A DNA stretch of 64,000 bases from an uncultured Latescibacterota bacterium (GCA_958295785.1 OY282377.1:2742394-2806393), one strand, 5' to 3'. Counted from the first letter of the stretch, positions 17,627 through 27,603 are shown. A program made the numbers and translations. Notes: a model not told the origin generated them from the letters alone.

Positions 17627-19369
17627 TTGGAACGTGTCCCACTTAGGCATTATGCCGCCCTCCTGATTCGCTATCTTCGCCCCCATTGGAAGCGCGTGGT
17701 TTTGTTGGGCGTTTTCATGTTCACGGGCATTGGCCTCAATCTGATCAATCCCCAAATTGTCCGATATTTTATCGACACGGCGCAGGCAGGTGGACCTGTG
17801 CAAAACCTCGTGTGGGCGGGCGTTGCGTTTCTCGCCATTGGCATTGTGCGGCAGGGCGTGCAAATTGTGAGTTCGTATCTCGGGCAAGACGTGGGCTGGC
17901 GCGCGACGAATCAGATGCGGAACAATTTGGCGCACCACTGTCTCAATCTCGACATGGGCTTTCACCAGCAACACACGCCGGGCGAGATGATCGAGCGCGT
18001 TGACGGCGATACGATGGCCCTTTCCAATTTTTTTTCGCAATTCGTCATCCACGTTATCGGCAGTGCGTTTTTTCTCGTCGGCGTGCTCGCGCTGGTGTTC
18101 CGCGAAGATTGGCGCGTGGGCGCGGCTCTTACGGGTTTTTCGGTTCTCGCCTTTGTCGTTTTTAATCTCACGCGCAATATTGCCGTGCCCATTTACACGC
18201 GCGAACGCGAGCGTTATGCGCGTCTGTACGGGTTTCTCGAAGAGCGATTGCTCGGCCTTGAGGACATTCGCACCAACGGCGCGGGCGATTACACCTTGAA
18301 TCGGTTTTACAAAGTTAACCAAGGCGTTTTTGATCGGATCAAAAAATCCGAATTTATGAGCGAGGGCCTGCGCGCGATTACCGGCCTGATGTTCGCGCTC
18401 GGTTACGCGCTCGCCATGGGCATGGGGATATGGCTCTACGAGGAGGGCGCGTTCACGATAGGCGCGGTTTTTCTCGTGTTTCACTACACGTCGATGTTGC
18501 GCGAACCGCTTTTTCAAATCAGCCAGCAGATCAACGATTTGCAACGCGCCACGGCCGGGCTAAAACGCATTGAAGAATTGCACCGCATTCAGACTCGCAT
18601 TCGGGATGGCCGGGAAAAATTATCCGCATCCCGGCCATTGGGTATCGCGTTTGACCATGTGCATTTTGCGTACCATCCCGGCGATCCCGTGCTTTGCAAT
18701 GTCTCCTTTTCACTGGAACCGGGCAAAATACTGGGCCTGTTGGGGCGCACGGGCAGTGGCAAAACCACGATTACGCGCTTGCTCTTTCGATTTTACGATA
18801 TTCAGCGCGGGCAAATTCGCATTGGGGATCAAAATATCGAAAACATCTGTCTCGACGACCTGCGGCAGCACGTCGGCATGGTCACTCAGGATGTGCAGGT
18901 TTTCAATGCCAGCGTGCGCGACAATCTCACGCTTTTTCGGTCGGGTGTTTCCGATGAGAAAATCATCGGCATCCTCCGCGACCTGGGCCTGGGCGCGTGG
19001 TACGCGGCCCTGTCTGAAGGGTTGGATACCGAACTCGTTGCGAGCAGCTTATCGGCCGGCGAGGCGCAGTTGCTCGCGTTTGCCCGGGTGTTTCTCAAAA
19101 ACCCCGGCCTGGTCATTTTGGACGAACCCTCGTCGCGGCTCGATCCCGCGACCGAGCAACAGATCAACCGCGCTGTGGAACGCCTGTTGCAAGACCGCAC
19201 AGGCATCATCATTGCCCATCGCCTCGAGACCGTAGAGCGCGTGGATAATATTTTGATTTTGGACAACGGACGGGTTCGGGAACTCGGCCCGCGTGCAGAA
19301 CTCGTTGCGGATCCAAACTCGCGGTTTTCGCGCCTGCTCAACGCGGGCTTGGAGGAACTCATCGCATGA
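17627..19369 (+). CDS. ABC exporter half-transporter (membrane + ATPase), subunit 1
   Basis: A 580-residue type IV ABC exporter: six membrane helices over about residues 20-310, then the ATPase with Walker [12 protein letters not shown] near 376, Q-loop VTQDVQV, signature [15 protein letters not shown] and Walker [13 protein letters not shown]. The H-loop is IIAHRLET. The catalytic Glu after Walker B is present, but the signature LSAGE departs from LSGGQ. The start is a TTG at 17627 with only a weak ribosome-binding site; the next ATG would remove the first helix. Its stop overlaps the next gene (ATGA), so it almost certainly forms a heterodimer with it. The substrate is unknown. Confidence 0.88.
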   Translation: MERVPLRHYAALLIRYLRPHWKRVVLLGVFMFTGIGLNLINPQIVRYFIDTAQAGGPVQNLVWAGVAFLAIGIVRQGVQIVSSYLGQDVGWRATNQMRNNLAHHCLNLDMGFHQQHTPGEMIERVDGDTMALSNFFSQFVIHVIGSAFFLVGVLALVFREDWRVGAALTGFSVLAFVVFNLTRNIAVPIYTRERERYARLYGFLEERLLGLEDIRTNGAGDYTLNRFYKVNQGVFDRIKKSEFMSEGLRAITGLMFALGYALAMGMGIWLYEEGAFTIGAVFLVFHYTSMLREPLFQISQQINDLQRATAGLKRIEELHRIQTRIRDGREKLSASRPLGIAFDHVHFAYHPGDPVLCNVSFSLEPGKILGLLGRTGSGKTTITRLLFRFYDIQRGQIRIGDQNIENICLDDLRQHVGMVTQDVQVFNASVRDNLTLFRSGVSDEKIIGILRDLGLGAWYAALSEGLDTELVASSLSAGEAQLLAFARVFLKNPGLVILDEPSSRLDPATEQQINRAVERLLQDRTGIIIAHRLETVERVDNILILDNGRVRELGPRAELVADPNSRFSRLLNAGLEELIA

Positions 19370-21117
19370 CGATGGGACAAACGACATGGCGATTGCTCAA
19401 GTTCCGCCCCGGCCTGTTTTTCGCCACGATTTTCTTTCGCGGGATCGACGATGTCGCGCCCTTTCTCGCGGGCGTTATTATGAAGGGGTTTTTCGACGCG
19501 CTCACGGGTCAGGCCGAAGCCGGGTTCACCGCGTGGACGCTCGTCGCCCTTTTTGTCGCGGTTGAAATTGGCGACCGCATCGCCCTTTTTGGCTCGGCTT
19601 TTACATGGCCGCGCTGGTGGTATGCGATTGAGACGCTGTTGCGGAAAAATCTTCTGAGGGCGATTCTCGAGGTTCGAGATCCGGGGAAAATCGCTACGGC
19701 GTCGGGCGAAGTGACCAACCGATTCCGAGACGATGTGTTGGGCATTATTCACTACCTCGACCGCTACATCCACATGTGGGGCAATCTCGTGTTTGCGGGA
19801 CTGGCAATTTCTTATATGGCGACCATCGATCCCCATATCACCGCCATCACCATCGCGCCGGCGATCTGCGTGGTGATCGTGGTCGATTTTGCGCGCAATT
19901 ACATTTACAAATACCGCACCGCGCAGCGCGTTGCCACAGAGCGATCCACCAATTTTATCAATGAGATGTTCCAATCGATTCTCGCGATCAAGGTCGCCAC
20001 CACGCAAGCGCGTGTCATCGACCACTTTCGGAAACTCAACGACGCACGGCGCACCTCCACGCTGATCGACAATCTCTTCAATCAGATACTCAGTTCCATC
20101 AATTTCAACCTCGGTCATATCGCCACGGGCGTCATTCTCATTCTGGTGGCGGAAAAAATGAAATCGGGCGCGTTCACTGTGGGCGATATGGCCCTGTTTG
20201 CCACGTACGTGGGGCAGGTTGCGCGCAGCGGTTCCCTGCTCGGCACGTTGCTGACCAATCACAAGCGGGCAGAGGTGTCGTATTTTCGCATGGCCTATAC
20301 CATTGAGGATATGCCCCGCGCACGCATTTCCCAACCCGCGGATGTGTATCTCGACGCGGATCCCCCGGATTTGCATTTGCCAGCACGCGCCGCATCGGAC
20401 AAGCTCGGCGAACTCAGGATTTGCAACCTCGGTTATACCTATCCCAAATCCACCAACGGCATTCGCAATATTGACCTCGCGATTCCCGCCGGGTCGTTCA
20501 CGGTTGTCACCGGACAAATCGGCTCTGGCAAGACCACGTTGCTCCGCGCCCTGATCGGGGTTTTGCCGGCCGCGAGCGGGGAGATCTATTGGAACGGGGA
20601 GAAAGTCGCGGATCCCAAAACCTTTTTTGTGCCTCCGCGCTGCGCTTATACCCCGCAAATTCCGCGTCTTTTCAGCGAATCCCTGCGCGACAATATTCTT
20701 TTGGGCTTGCCCGATGATCCGCACGCGCTCGAACACGCGCTCTACAATGGGGTTCTGGAGGCCGATGTGCCCACCCTTGAAAACGGATTGGATACGGTTG
20801 TTGGCCCGCGCGGTGTAAAACTTTCCGGGGGACAAATTCAGCGCGCTGCCGCGGCCCGCATGTTTATCCGCGATCCCGAGTTGTCGGTGTTTGACGATCT
20901 GTCTTCCGCGCTCGATGTCGAGACCGAGCGCGTGCTTTGGCAGCGCGTTTTTGAACGCCGCCGGGCCACTTGTCTCGTGGTTTCGCACAGGCGCCCCGCG
21001 CTTCGCCGCGCAGATCAAATTGTCGTGCTCAAAAACGGTCGGATCGAATGCGTGGGCACGCTGGACGAGTTGCTCGCATCGAGCGCGGAAATGCGGCAAT
21101 TGTGGGATCGGTCATAA
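19366..21117 (+). CDS. ABC exporter half-transporter (membrane + ATPase), subunit 2
   Basis: A 583-residue partner of the upstream gene. Membrane helices fill the first ~300 residues. The ATPase has Walker [12 protein letters not shown], a canonical signature [15 protein letters not shown], Walker [13 protein letters not shown] and H-loop VVSHRRPA. The catalytic Glu is Asp here (FDD), which marks a degenerate nucleotide site paired with a consensus one, as in many heterodimeric exporters. Because the signature of one subunit serves the Walker site of the other, the complete site is predicted to be Walker A/B of subunit 1 with LSGGQ of subunit 2. Translation is coupled through the ATGA overlap. 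Confidence 0.88.
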   Translation: MTMGQTTWRLLKFRPGLFFATIFFRGIDDVAPFLAGVIMKGFFDALTGQAEAGFTAWTLVALFVAVEIGDRIALFGSAFTWPRWWYAIETLLRKNLLRAILEVRDPGKIATASGEVTNRFRDDVLGIIHYLDRYIHMWGNLVFAGLAISYMATIDPHITAITIAPAICVVIVVDFARNYIYKYRTAQRVATERSTNFINEMFQSILAIKVATTQARVIDHFRKLNDARRTSTLIDNLFNQILSSINFNLGHIATGVILILVAEKMKSGAFTVGDMALFATYVGQVARSGSLLGTLLTNHKRAEVSYFRMAYTIEDMPRARISQPADVYLDADPPDLHLPARAASDKLGELRICNLGYTYPKSTNGIRNIDLAIPAGSFTVVTGQIGSGKTTLLRALIGVLPAASGEIYWNGEKVADPKTFFVPPRCAYTPQIPRLFSESLRDNILLGLPDDPHALEHALYNGVLEADVPTLENGLDTVVGPRGVKLSGGQIQRAAAARMFIRDPELSVFDDLSSALDVETERVLWQRVFERRRATCLVVSHRRPALRRADQIVVLKNGRIECVGTLDELLASSAEMRQLWDRS

Positions 21118-21129
21118 GAGACTGTATTA

Positions 21130-21310
21130 AGATACATTTGGCCCCCTCCCCGCAACGGGGAGGGGAGATGTTCTACCACCTTTTCTTGAAAAAAGATCTC
21201 GATTCCCCATTCCTCGTAGGCACAGGCGTCGCCTACAACGAGCGGAGCGCGTCACGGGGGTTAGGGGGGTAGGTCCCGATAATTTTAACACAACTTCTAA
21301 AAGGCAGGTA
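21130..21310. repeat. Cluster of small palindromes between genes
   Basis: Three structures occur in order. CCCCTCCCCGCAACGGGGAG forms a near-perfect palindrome at 21142-21167 and recurs diverged at 47560. A hairpin lies at 21215-21242 (CGTAGGC...GCCTACAACG). A third is the segment GGGGGGTAGGTCCCGATAAT followed by TTTAA...CAACTTCTAA, which recurs at 48958-48992 before another gene. No coding sequence is seen in 21118-21470. Confidence 0.5.
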
Positions 21311-21470
21311 TATCTTGTCTTGAATTTTGGCGCGGATTTTGGCATATATTAAGCGGTCAGCAAAACAAGCGATCAGCCCATACATCGCTTTGGGCGGTTG
21401 GGGAAGCTGATCGCTGAAAGCTGATAGGCATTGCGAAGCATTACACTTTATTTGACAGGAGGAATACATC

Positions 21471-21890
21471 ATGGCGACCACACTCGTCCATATTGGCGTG
21501 CGCGCCACAGATATTGCAAAGACCATCCGTTTCTGGCGAGATGGCTTGGGCCTGCGCCTCGTGCAGGTGAGAGATCAATGTTATGACCTCACGGATGGCT
21601 ATCACAATTTCCGCGTTTTTCAGCACAACGGGCCTTCCCGCCCCGCGCATGTGAGCGGCATGCTGGACTATTTGCACGTCGGCATCCGGGTTCCCAATTT
21701 GGAGGTTACAGCGCAGCGTTTGACCGAGATGGGCTACGAAATTTTTTCCGATGGCCTGAACGGCAAAGAGCCGCTGGCCCCGGACAATCTGGAGGAAGGT
21801 GCGTTCAAAGTGGAGGATCCCGACGGCATCACCGTGGATATCACCGCCAGTGATGACCAATGGCCGGGTACTGGGTTGATGGCGACGTGA
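21471..21890 (+). CDS. VOC-superfamily (glyoxalase-like) protein
   Basis: A 139-residue single-chain vicinal-oxygen-chelate protein. It starts TTLVHIGVRATDIAKTIRFW (beta strand with metal-ligand His, then FWRDGLGLRLV), with MLDYLHVGIRVPN in the second half and EDPDGITVDITAS at the end, where Asp/Glu supply metal ligands. The family includes glyoxalases, dioxygenases and resistance proteins, so the reaction cannot be fixed. AGGAGG precedes the ATG. It leads a same-strand run with an SDR, an amidohydrolase and a PhyH oxygenase. Confidence 0.8.
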   Translation: MATTLVHIGVRATDIAKTIRFWRDGLGLRLVQVRDQCYDLTDGYHNFRVFQHNGPSRPAHVSGMLDYLHVGIRVPNLEVTAQRLTEMGYEIFSDGLNGKEPLAPDNLEEGAFKVEDPDGITVDITASDDQWPGTGLMAT

Positions 21891-21903
21891 AATTACGCAA
21901 TTT

Positions 21904-22137
21904 ATGAAACGCATCATCGCCTTGAAACGCTTGCGGGAGTACGCCAATAAATACCCCGGCGCCCGATCATCAGCGGATCCTGACGCACAGTGAATACAAC
22001 AGAAATCATCGGCGAAATTTATAGGAGAACCCATCTCGGTGGTGCAACAATTTCTCTCGGGTGCGCGAGCGTTGACCAAAACGCATATTTGTATGTTGAT
22101 ACGCCATTTCAAGGTGAAGCCCGATCTGTTTGATTAA
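21904..22137 (+). pseudogene. Collapsed HigBA-type toxin-antitoxin remnant
   Basis: From the ATG at 21904 a 29-codon frame reads MKRIIALKRLREYANKYPGA before running out, resembling the first ~20 residues of HigB-type toxins (xVIxxKxLREFxxKHPDA). In another frame, ending at the TAA 22135-22137, the sequence reads EPISVVQQFLSGARALTKTH and ends HFKVKPDLFD. This resembles the C-terminus of HigA-type antitoxins (LSGKRxLTKxMIRxLxxxFxVxPxLL). The toxin body and antitoxin helix-turn-helix appear deleted. The match is by eye to remembered family patterns. Confidence 0.5.
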
Positions 22138-22149
22138 AAGGAGTCTTCC

Positions 22150-22917
22150 ATGAACATCAACTTGGATGGAAAAGTCGCGCTCATTTCCGGCGCGTCTCGG
22201 GGGATTGGGCGCGGGATCGCCGTTCAGATGGGCCGCTCGGGTGCCAACGTCACGGTCAATTATCGCACCCATGTCAATGAGGCCGAGGCGGTTGCCGCAG
22301 AGATTCGCCAGGCGGGCTCTGATGCCCTCGTGCATAAGGCCGATGTTGCTGATCGAGAAGCCGTAGATGCGATGGTCAATGCCACTGTCGAGAAATTTGG
22401 TCGGATCGATATCGCGGTTGCCAATGCGTATTACAGCAAACGCGAACCCTTTCTCGACCTCGCATTGGAGGGCGCGCGGCGCACGCTTGAGGTCACGTTT
22501 TGGGGGGCTTTTCACATCGCGCAGGCCGGCGCGCGTCAGATGGTCAAACAGGGTGAGGGCGGCGCGATTCTCTTTATCAGTTCTGTTTTGGCCGAAATAC
22601 CTTTTTCGACCTCGCTGCCCTACAACGCGGCCAAAGCCGGGATCAATCAGATGTCGGCCACCATCGCCAATGAACTCGCCGACCATCGCATCCGCTCAAA
22701 TGTTATCGCGCCAGGCTACACGGATACGCCGGGGGAGCGGCAATACGCGACCGAAGCGCAGATCCGCGAAGCCGCGACTGCGCTGCCGTGGAAACGCTTG
22801 GGCACGCCCGAAGACATTGCCCAAGCCGCCACATTTCTCTGTTCAGACGCGGCGGATTATATCACGGGCACGGTTTTGAGTGTGGATGGGGGATACTGGT
22901 TGAAGGTTGGGAGATGA
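22150..22917 (+). CDS. Short-chain dehydrogenase/reductase (FabG-like)
   Basis: A 255-residue classical SDR: SGASRGIGRGIAVQMG (NADP-binding TGxxxGxG variant), VANAYYSKREPF in the NNAG position, ILFISSVLAEIPFSTSLPYN with the catalytic Ser, then YNAAKAGINQM with Tyr-x3-Lys, and the C-terminal DAADYITGTVLSVDGGYW. It is an NAD(P)-dependent oxidoreductase of unassigned substrate. AAAAGGAG lies upstream of the ATG. Its place between the VOC and amidohydrolase genes suggests a catabolic role rather than fatty-acid synthesis. Confidence 0.88.
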   Translation: MNINLDGKVALISGASRGIGRGIAVQMGRSGANVTVNYRTHVNEAEAVAAEIRQAGSDALVHKADVADREAVDAMVNATVEKFGRIDIAVANAYYSKREPFLDLALEGARRTLEVTFWGAFHIAQAGARQMVKQGEGGAILFISSVLAEIPFSTSLPYNAAKAGINQMSATIANELADHRIRSNVIAPGYTDTPGERQYATEAQIREAATALPWKRLGTPEDIAQAATFLCSDAADYITGTVLSVDGGYWLKVGR

Positions 22918-23038
22918 GGTAAGAAGGCCGCCCTGCTCCAGCAACGTAGGGACAGGCCCCTGTGCCTGTCCTCGCCCCCGCGGTGGGAATGGGTTGGGAT
23001 AGACCACCGGCCGCTAACCACGCCAAAAAGGAGACAAC

Positions 23039-24349
23039 ATGCCTACGGACCTGTCTGAACACATCGCACAAACCGCTTTGTGCGACACGCACGAACACCT
23101 GTTGAGAGAACCCGCCTGGACCGATAATGGCCCCGATATTTTGCAGGACCTCTTTGGCAACTATGTGCCCGCTGATCTCATTGCGGCTGGGGCGTCGCCG
23201 CAGGCTCTCAGACGCCTCACAGATGCCTCCGACCCCGATTTGGTCGGACGGTTGCAAGGGATAGGGGCCGCGTGGGAAGCCACGCAATACACGGGGTATG
23301 GCGAGGCGGTGCGGCGCATTGTCACCGATGTGTATGGGTTTGACGACCTCACGCCGGATGTGCTCGCGCCCGCGCAGGAAAAGCTCATGGAACTCCGCAA
23401 GCCCGGCGGTCGGTACAAGTTGCTGCGCGAGGTTGCCAATCTCGATCACGTTCAAACCGATGATTTTTGCTGGCCGTGCCCGCCCGACGAATCCGGCGCC
23501 GAGTTTTTTCTCTACGACCTCTCGTGGGCGGGGTTTTGCAACGGGCAGATCGATCAAAAAGCCATTGCCGAAGACACGGGCATCGCGGTTGTCGATCTCG
23601 ATTCGCTTCAAAAGGCGATGGAGGCCATTTTTGAAAAACACGCGCCTTATGCGATAGCGGTGAAGGCCCAACACGCGTACAACCGCACCCTGAAGTGGCA
23701 GGCGCGTGCGCGCGGAGATGCAGAACGCGCCTTGTACGCCACCCTCGCGTCCAACAACAAGGTGTCCGAATCGCTGCGACTGTGCCTCGGCGACTGGTGC
23801 TGGGCGCGCGGTGTGGAACTCGCGATAGAACACAATTTGCCCTTCAAACTCCACACGGGCTATTATGCCGGCAACAACCGCATGCCGGTTGATCGCATCA
23901 AAGCGGGCAATCTGTGCGGGCTTTTGGCGCAATACCTCGACGCGCGGTTTGTGCTGATGCACATTGCCTATCCGTACAGCGATGAGCTCATCGCTTTGAC
24001 CAAGCACTACAAAAATGTCTGGGCAGATCTGTGCTGGGCGTGGTCGATTAACCCGTATGCGTCAAGCGATTTTGTCCGCCGCTTTATCCACGCCGCGCCC
24101 ATCAACAAGCTCTTTGTGTTTGGCGGGGATACCCGCTGGCCCACCAGTGCTGCGGCCTACGCCTTTCAAACGCGCTTCTGGCTCGCCAAAACCCTTGAAG
24201 CCGAGGTCGATGAAGGCTATCTCACCGAATCCCAGGCCATGCATGTTGCGTCATGCGTGATGCGCGACAACCAGTACGCGTGCTTTGACCTTGAAGGCAC
24301 GCGCAATGCGATTTGCAAAGTATCCGCAGGCGTCTCGCCACTTTTCTGA
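23039..24349 (+). CDS. Amidohydrolase-superfamily (TIM-barrel) protein
   Basis: A 436-residue protein with metal-site signatures of the amidohydrolase-2 / uronate-isomerase branch: CDTHEHLL near residue 17, FKLHTGYYAG near 276, VLMHIAYPYS near 306 and FGGDTRWP near 361, where the Asp is the catalytic base in this fold. The long helical insert near 55-150 is unusual for amidohydrolase-2 members. It may hydrolyse, decarboxylate or isomerise a small carboxylic substrate; I cannot say which. GGAG precedes the ATG at 23039. It is followed 11 bp later by a PhyH oxygenase gene. Confidence 0.75.
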   Translation: MPTDLSEHIAQTALCDTHEHLLREPAWTDNGPDILQDLFGNYVPADLIAAGASPQALRRLTDASDPDLVGRLQGIGAAWEATQYTGYGEAVRRIVTDVYGFDDLTPDVLAPAQEKLMELRKPGGRYKLLREVANLDHVQTDDFCWPCPPDESGAEFFLYDLSWAGFCNGQIDQKAIAEDTGIAVVDLDSLQKAMEAIFEKHAPYAIAVKAQHAYNRTLKWQARARGDAERALYATLASNNKVSESLRLCLGDWCWARGVELAIEHNLPFKLHTGYYAGNNRMPVDRIKAGNLCGLLAQYLDARFVLMHIAYPYSDELIALTKHYKNVWADLCWAWSINPYASSDFVRRFIHAAPINKLFVFGGDTRWPTSAAAYAFQTRFWLAKTLEAEVDEGYLTESQAMHVASCVMRDNQYACFDLEGTRNAICKVSAGVSPLF

Positions 24350-24360
24350 GGAGCTATCTT

Positions 24361-25212
24361 ATGTCAGAAACAGTTCCCGCCTTAATGCCCGTCGTCGCCT
24401 CTGACCCATCGCTCTACGGCACGAACAGACGGGCCGATTATCTCGATACGCTCGCCGATATTGACGACCATCAAATCGCCCGGTTTCACGAACGGGGATA
24501 CCTCGCCATTCGACAGGCGTTCGCGCCGCAGCAAATTGAAGCTGCGGGCCGGGCGATGTGGCACCTCATTGACGGCAAAAATTCGGACTTTAAGGGATTG
24601 CAGGTTGAAGCCGACAAGCGCGGGTGTTTTTCCTCGCTCAAAGGCGATACGCGCCGCGATGCCGTGCGTAAAATCTGGAAATTTGTCGATAACGATGACC
24701 GTCTCTATGCCCTCGCGCATGCCCCCAACATCCTCTCTGTGCTCGCCCGCATGATGAACGACACGCCCGTGCTCTTTCAGGACATGGGGCTGATCAAACC
24801 CCCGCGCATTGGTCGAGAAAAGCCATGGCATCAAGACTGTGCCTATTTCAATTATCCCGTCGGCACCACTGTTGTTGGGGTGTGGATTGCGATTGATGCG
24901 GCCACCGAAGAAAATGGGTGTTTGCACATTATTCCCGGTTCTAACCAAAATGGCCCAATCCCGCATTTTAAGCGGCGCGACTGGCAGATATGCGACGCGG
25001 AGGTCGCCGTTCCCAACAGCGTCACTGTTCCGCTCGATCCCGGCGGTTGCCTCTTTTGGCACGGCCTGACCCATCACGGCAGCCCGACCAACCGCTCGCC
25101 CCATCGCCGCAGGGCCTTGCAGTATCACTACTGTCCTGAAAGTGCTGTCGCGCTGACCACAGAAGAACGCCTATCCATTTATGGCGGCGACCAACTCGGG
25201 GTGACGTGCTAA
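24361..25212 (+). CDS. Phytanoyl-CoA dioxygenase (PhyH) family protein
   Basis: A 283-residue Fe(II)/2-oxoglutarate oxygenase of the PhyH family. The 2-His-1-carboxylate site is visible as KPWHQDCAYF (His-x-Asp) and LTHHGSPTNRS (distal His, with Arg downstream for 2-oxoglutarate). Upstream are GYLAIRQAF and VLFQDMGLIKPP. Such enzymes hydroxylate lipids, ectoine, amino-acid derivatives or natural products. I start at the ATG at 24361 with GAGGAG just before it. The 11-bp gap indicates one operon with the amidohydrolase. Confidence 0.85.
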   Translation: MSETVPALMPVVASDPSLYGTNRRADYLDTLADIDDHQIARFHERGYLAIRQAFAPQQIEAAGRAMWHLIDGKNSDFKGLQVEADKRGCFSSLKGDTRRDAVRKIWKFVDNDDRLYALAHAPNILSVLARMMNDTPVLFQDMGLIKPPRIGREKPWHQDCAYFNYPVGTTVVGVWIAIDAATEENGCLHIIPGSNQNGPIPHFKRRDWQICDAEVAVPNSVTVPLDPGGCLFWHGLTHHGSPTNRSPHRRRALQYHYCPESAVALTTEERLSIYGGDQLGVTC

Positions 25213-25308
25213 AAAAGCGATGATAATACCAAATTGAATTTACCCCACCACATATCGCCTCGCTTTAGCGAATAAACCTCGTTTTTATTTTTTGTTTCAT
25301 GTCGGGAT
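25213..25308. other. Short intergenic stretch with an orphan element end
   Basis: ATACCAAATTGAATTT at about 25228-25243 resembles the terminal inverted repeat of the ~460-bp element, but no body follows. It may be a solo end left by excision or deletion. Confidence 0.3.
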
Positions 25309-25326
25309 TTGATTGGAGAATGCGCG

Positions 25327-27603
25327 ATGTTTGGACTTTTGAAGCGGTACACGCACTGGTTGCACACGCGGTGGCCTTCGGGCACGGTGGAGAAATTGCC
25401 AGAGATGAACGAGGATGGATCAACGGCGGTGCCCGGCTTGTACATCGTGGGGGATTTGACCGGGATCCCGCTGTTGAAGTTTTCGTCGGACACGGGCGCG
25501 CAGGCGGTGCGGACCCTAGCGCATGACGCGGGATTTGAGAGGCGGACGCAACGGGACGGGGTGTGCGATTTGGCGATCATTGGCGGGGGCGTGTCGGGCA
25601 TGGCGGCGGCACTCGAAGCGAAAAAGCAGGGATTGGACTTTGTGCTGTTGGAGGCGTCCGAGCGGTTTTCTACGGTGGTGAATTTTCCGAAGGGAAAGCC
25701 GATTTACACGTATCCGACAGACATGCTTCCCGCAGGTGATTTGCAATTTTCGGATCGGGCAGACGTGAAAGAGCGGTTGATAGAGGAACTCGAAGCGCGC
25801 ACTGCGGATATCGAACCGGTGATCGCACGCGCAGAATGCGTGCAGCGAGAAGGGGATGTGTTGCGCGTGGTGGTTCCCGAAGGCCACGACCTGCTCGCAC
25901 ACCGGGTGATTGTGGCGATTGGGCGGTCGGGCAATTTTAGAAAATTAAACGCGCCGGGCGAAGACCGCGACAAAGTGATGAACCGGTTGCACGATCCCAA
26001 GGATTACGCGGATCGAGATGTGCTCGTCGTAGGCGGCGGCGACAGCGCGCTCGAGACCGCCATAGCCATTGCCGAGGGCGGGGGTCGCGTGACCCTGTCG
26101 TATCGGCGCGCGGAATTTAGCCGTCCCAAGCCCGAAAATATAGAGAAAATTGAGGCACTTCCGGATTTGCGCTTGGCATTGGGCACGGAGGTGGCGAACA
26201 TCGGCGAGCGAGATGTCACCCTGTCAACCGGGGCTGGCGGCGAGACCATATCCAATGACGCGGTGTTTGCGATGATCGGGCGCGAGGCCCCGCTGGATTT
26301 TTTCAGGCGGTCGGGCGTGCCCATCCGCGGGGAATGGCGCGCGGGCACATGGATGTCTTTCGCGTTGATCATGCTGGCGTGCGTGTTTGTCTATCACTGG
26401 AAAACCGGTGCGGGCATTCCGATTTACGAGTGGTTCAAGAACGCGAACCTGTTTCCGTTTAATCTGTCGCCTGCCCAAGACAAGTCGGGATTTTTGGGGA
26501 CGGTGTGGACGTCGATGACGCAGCCGGGATTTTATTATTCCCTGGCCTATTGCGCGTGTGTGGTCGGGTTTGGGATTCGCAGAATCAGGCGGCGGCAAAC
26601 GCCTTATGTGACCGTGCAAACCCTGACGCTGATGCTCATTCAGTGCATTCCCCTGTTTTTGTTGCCCTACATCTTGTTGCCGTGGCTGGGGCACAATGGC
26701 TATTTTTCCAGCGGCGCAGTCCTCAAGCCCATGGCCGACGCGCTGTTTCCCGCGACAGAGTGGGATGCACACGGCCGGGAGTACTGGCGCAGCTTGGGCT
26801 TTGTTTTGGCGTGGCCCCTGTTCTTCTGGAACGTATTCACACACGAACCCCTGGGATGGTGGTTGGGCATCAGTTTGGTGCAGACCTTTGTGATCATTCC
26901 CCTGCTGATTTGGCGATGGGGCAAGGGCGCGTATTGCGGGTGGATCTGCTCGTGCGGCGCGCTGGCAGAAACGATGGGCGATATGCACCGGCAAAAGATG
27001 CCGCACGGCCCCTTGTGGAACAAGATGAACATGGTCGGGCAGGTGATTTTGGTGCTGGCCTTTGCGATTTTGGCACTGCGGATTGCGGGTTGGGTATTGC
27101 CAGATGCCCATTGGGCGACTGCGGGCTACATGGGGATGTTTATGGGCCGCGATGCCCATTGGGCCAGTTTGGGCTTTCCGCTGGCGTTTTTGAATTACCA
27201 ATGGTTTGTCGATTTGTTTTTGGCCGGCATTATTGGCGTGGGTTTTTACTGGCATTTTAGCGGGCGGATGTGGTGTCGGTTTGCGTGCCCGCTGGCCGCG
27301 CTGATGCACATTTACGCGCGGTTTTCGCGGTTTCGCATTTTTTCGGACAAAAAGAAGTGCATTTCGTGCAGCGTGTGTACGTCGGTGTGCCACCAGGGCA
27401 TTGACGTGATGAATTTTGCGAACAAGGGGGTACCGATGGAAGACCCCGAGTGCGTGCGGTGTTCGGCATGTGTGCAGAGTTGCCCGACGGGCGTGCTGAC
27501 GTTTGGACAGATCGATCCCGCGACCGGGCACATCGCCCGAGAAGATGGGCTGGCGGCATCGCGGGTGCATCTCGCCGAGGGCGTGCAAAGTGGCGCGAAA
27601 TGA
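25327..27603 (+). CDS. Permuted FAD/NAD(P) oxidoreductase fused to a membrane polyferredoxin
   Basis: A 758-residue protein. Residues 35-65 carry SVPG-like VPGLYIVGDLTGIPLLKF, the FAD-contacting GD motif that normally ends thioredoxin-reductase-like proteins. Residues 80-350 have two Rossmann motifs, LAIIGGGVSGMAAA and VLVVGGGDSALETA, then stop at MIGREAPLDFF without the usual terminal GD segment. From about 355 there are six or so membrane helices with CCG-type cysteines YCGWICSCGA and MWCRFACPLA, as in NapH/CcoG/NosR. Two 4Fe-4S clusters follow (CISCSVCTSVCHQG, CVRCSACVQSCPTG). It probably moves electrons between NAD(P)H and a membrane or periplasmic partner. The ATG at 25327 has GGAG 9 bp upstream. 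Confidence 0.82.
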   Translation: MFGLLKRYTHWLHTRWPSGTVEKLPEMNEDGSTAVPGLYIVGDLTGIPLLKFSSDTGAQAVRTLAHDAGFERRTQRDGVCDLAIIGGGVSGMAAALEAKKQGLDFVLLEASERFSTVVNFPKGKPIYTYPTDMLPAGDLQFSDRADVKERLIEELEARTADIEPVIARAECVQREGDVLRVVVPEGHDLLAHRVIVAIGRSGNFRKLNAPGEDRDKVMNRLHDPKDYADRDVLVVGGGDSALETAIAIAEGGGRVTLSYRRAEFSRPKPENIEKIEALPDLRLALGTEVANIGERDVTLSTGAGGETISNDAVFAMIGREAPLDFFRRSGVPIRGEWRAGTWMSFALIMLACVFVYHWKTGAGIPIYEWFKNANLFPFNLSPAQDKSGFLGTVWTSMTQPGFYYSLAYCACVVGFGIRRIRRRQTPYVTVQTLTLMLIQCIPLFLLPYILLPWLGHNGYFSSGAVLKPMADALFPATEWDAHGREYWRSLGFVLAWPLFFWNVFTHEPLGWWLGISLVQTFVIIPLLIWRWGKGAYCGWICSCGALAETMGDMHRQKMPHGPLWNKMNMVGQVILVLAFAILALRIAGWVLPDAHWATAGYMGMFMGRDAHWASLGFPLAFLNYQWFVDLFLAGIIGVGFYWHFSGRMWCRFACPLAALMHIYARFSRFRIFSDKKKCISCSVCTSVCHQGIDVMNFANKGVPMEDPECVRCSACVQSCPTGVLTFGQIDPATGHIAREDGLAASRVHLAEGVQSGAK

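Noticed and set aside
17228-21099. Long antisense frames (438 and 737 codons) opposite the ABC exporter genes
   Set aside because: The sense frames contain complete ABC motifs and an ATGA overlap; the antisense products are rich in Arg, His, Gly and Asn and lack any domain.
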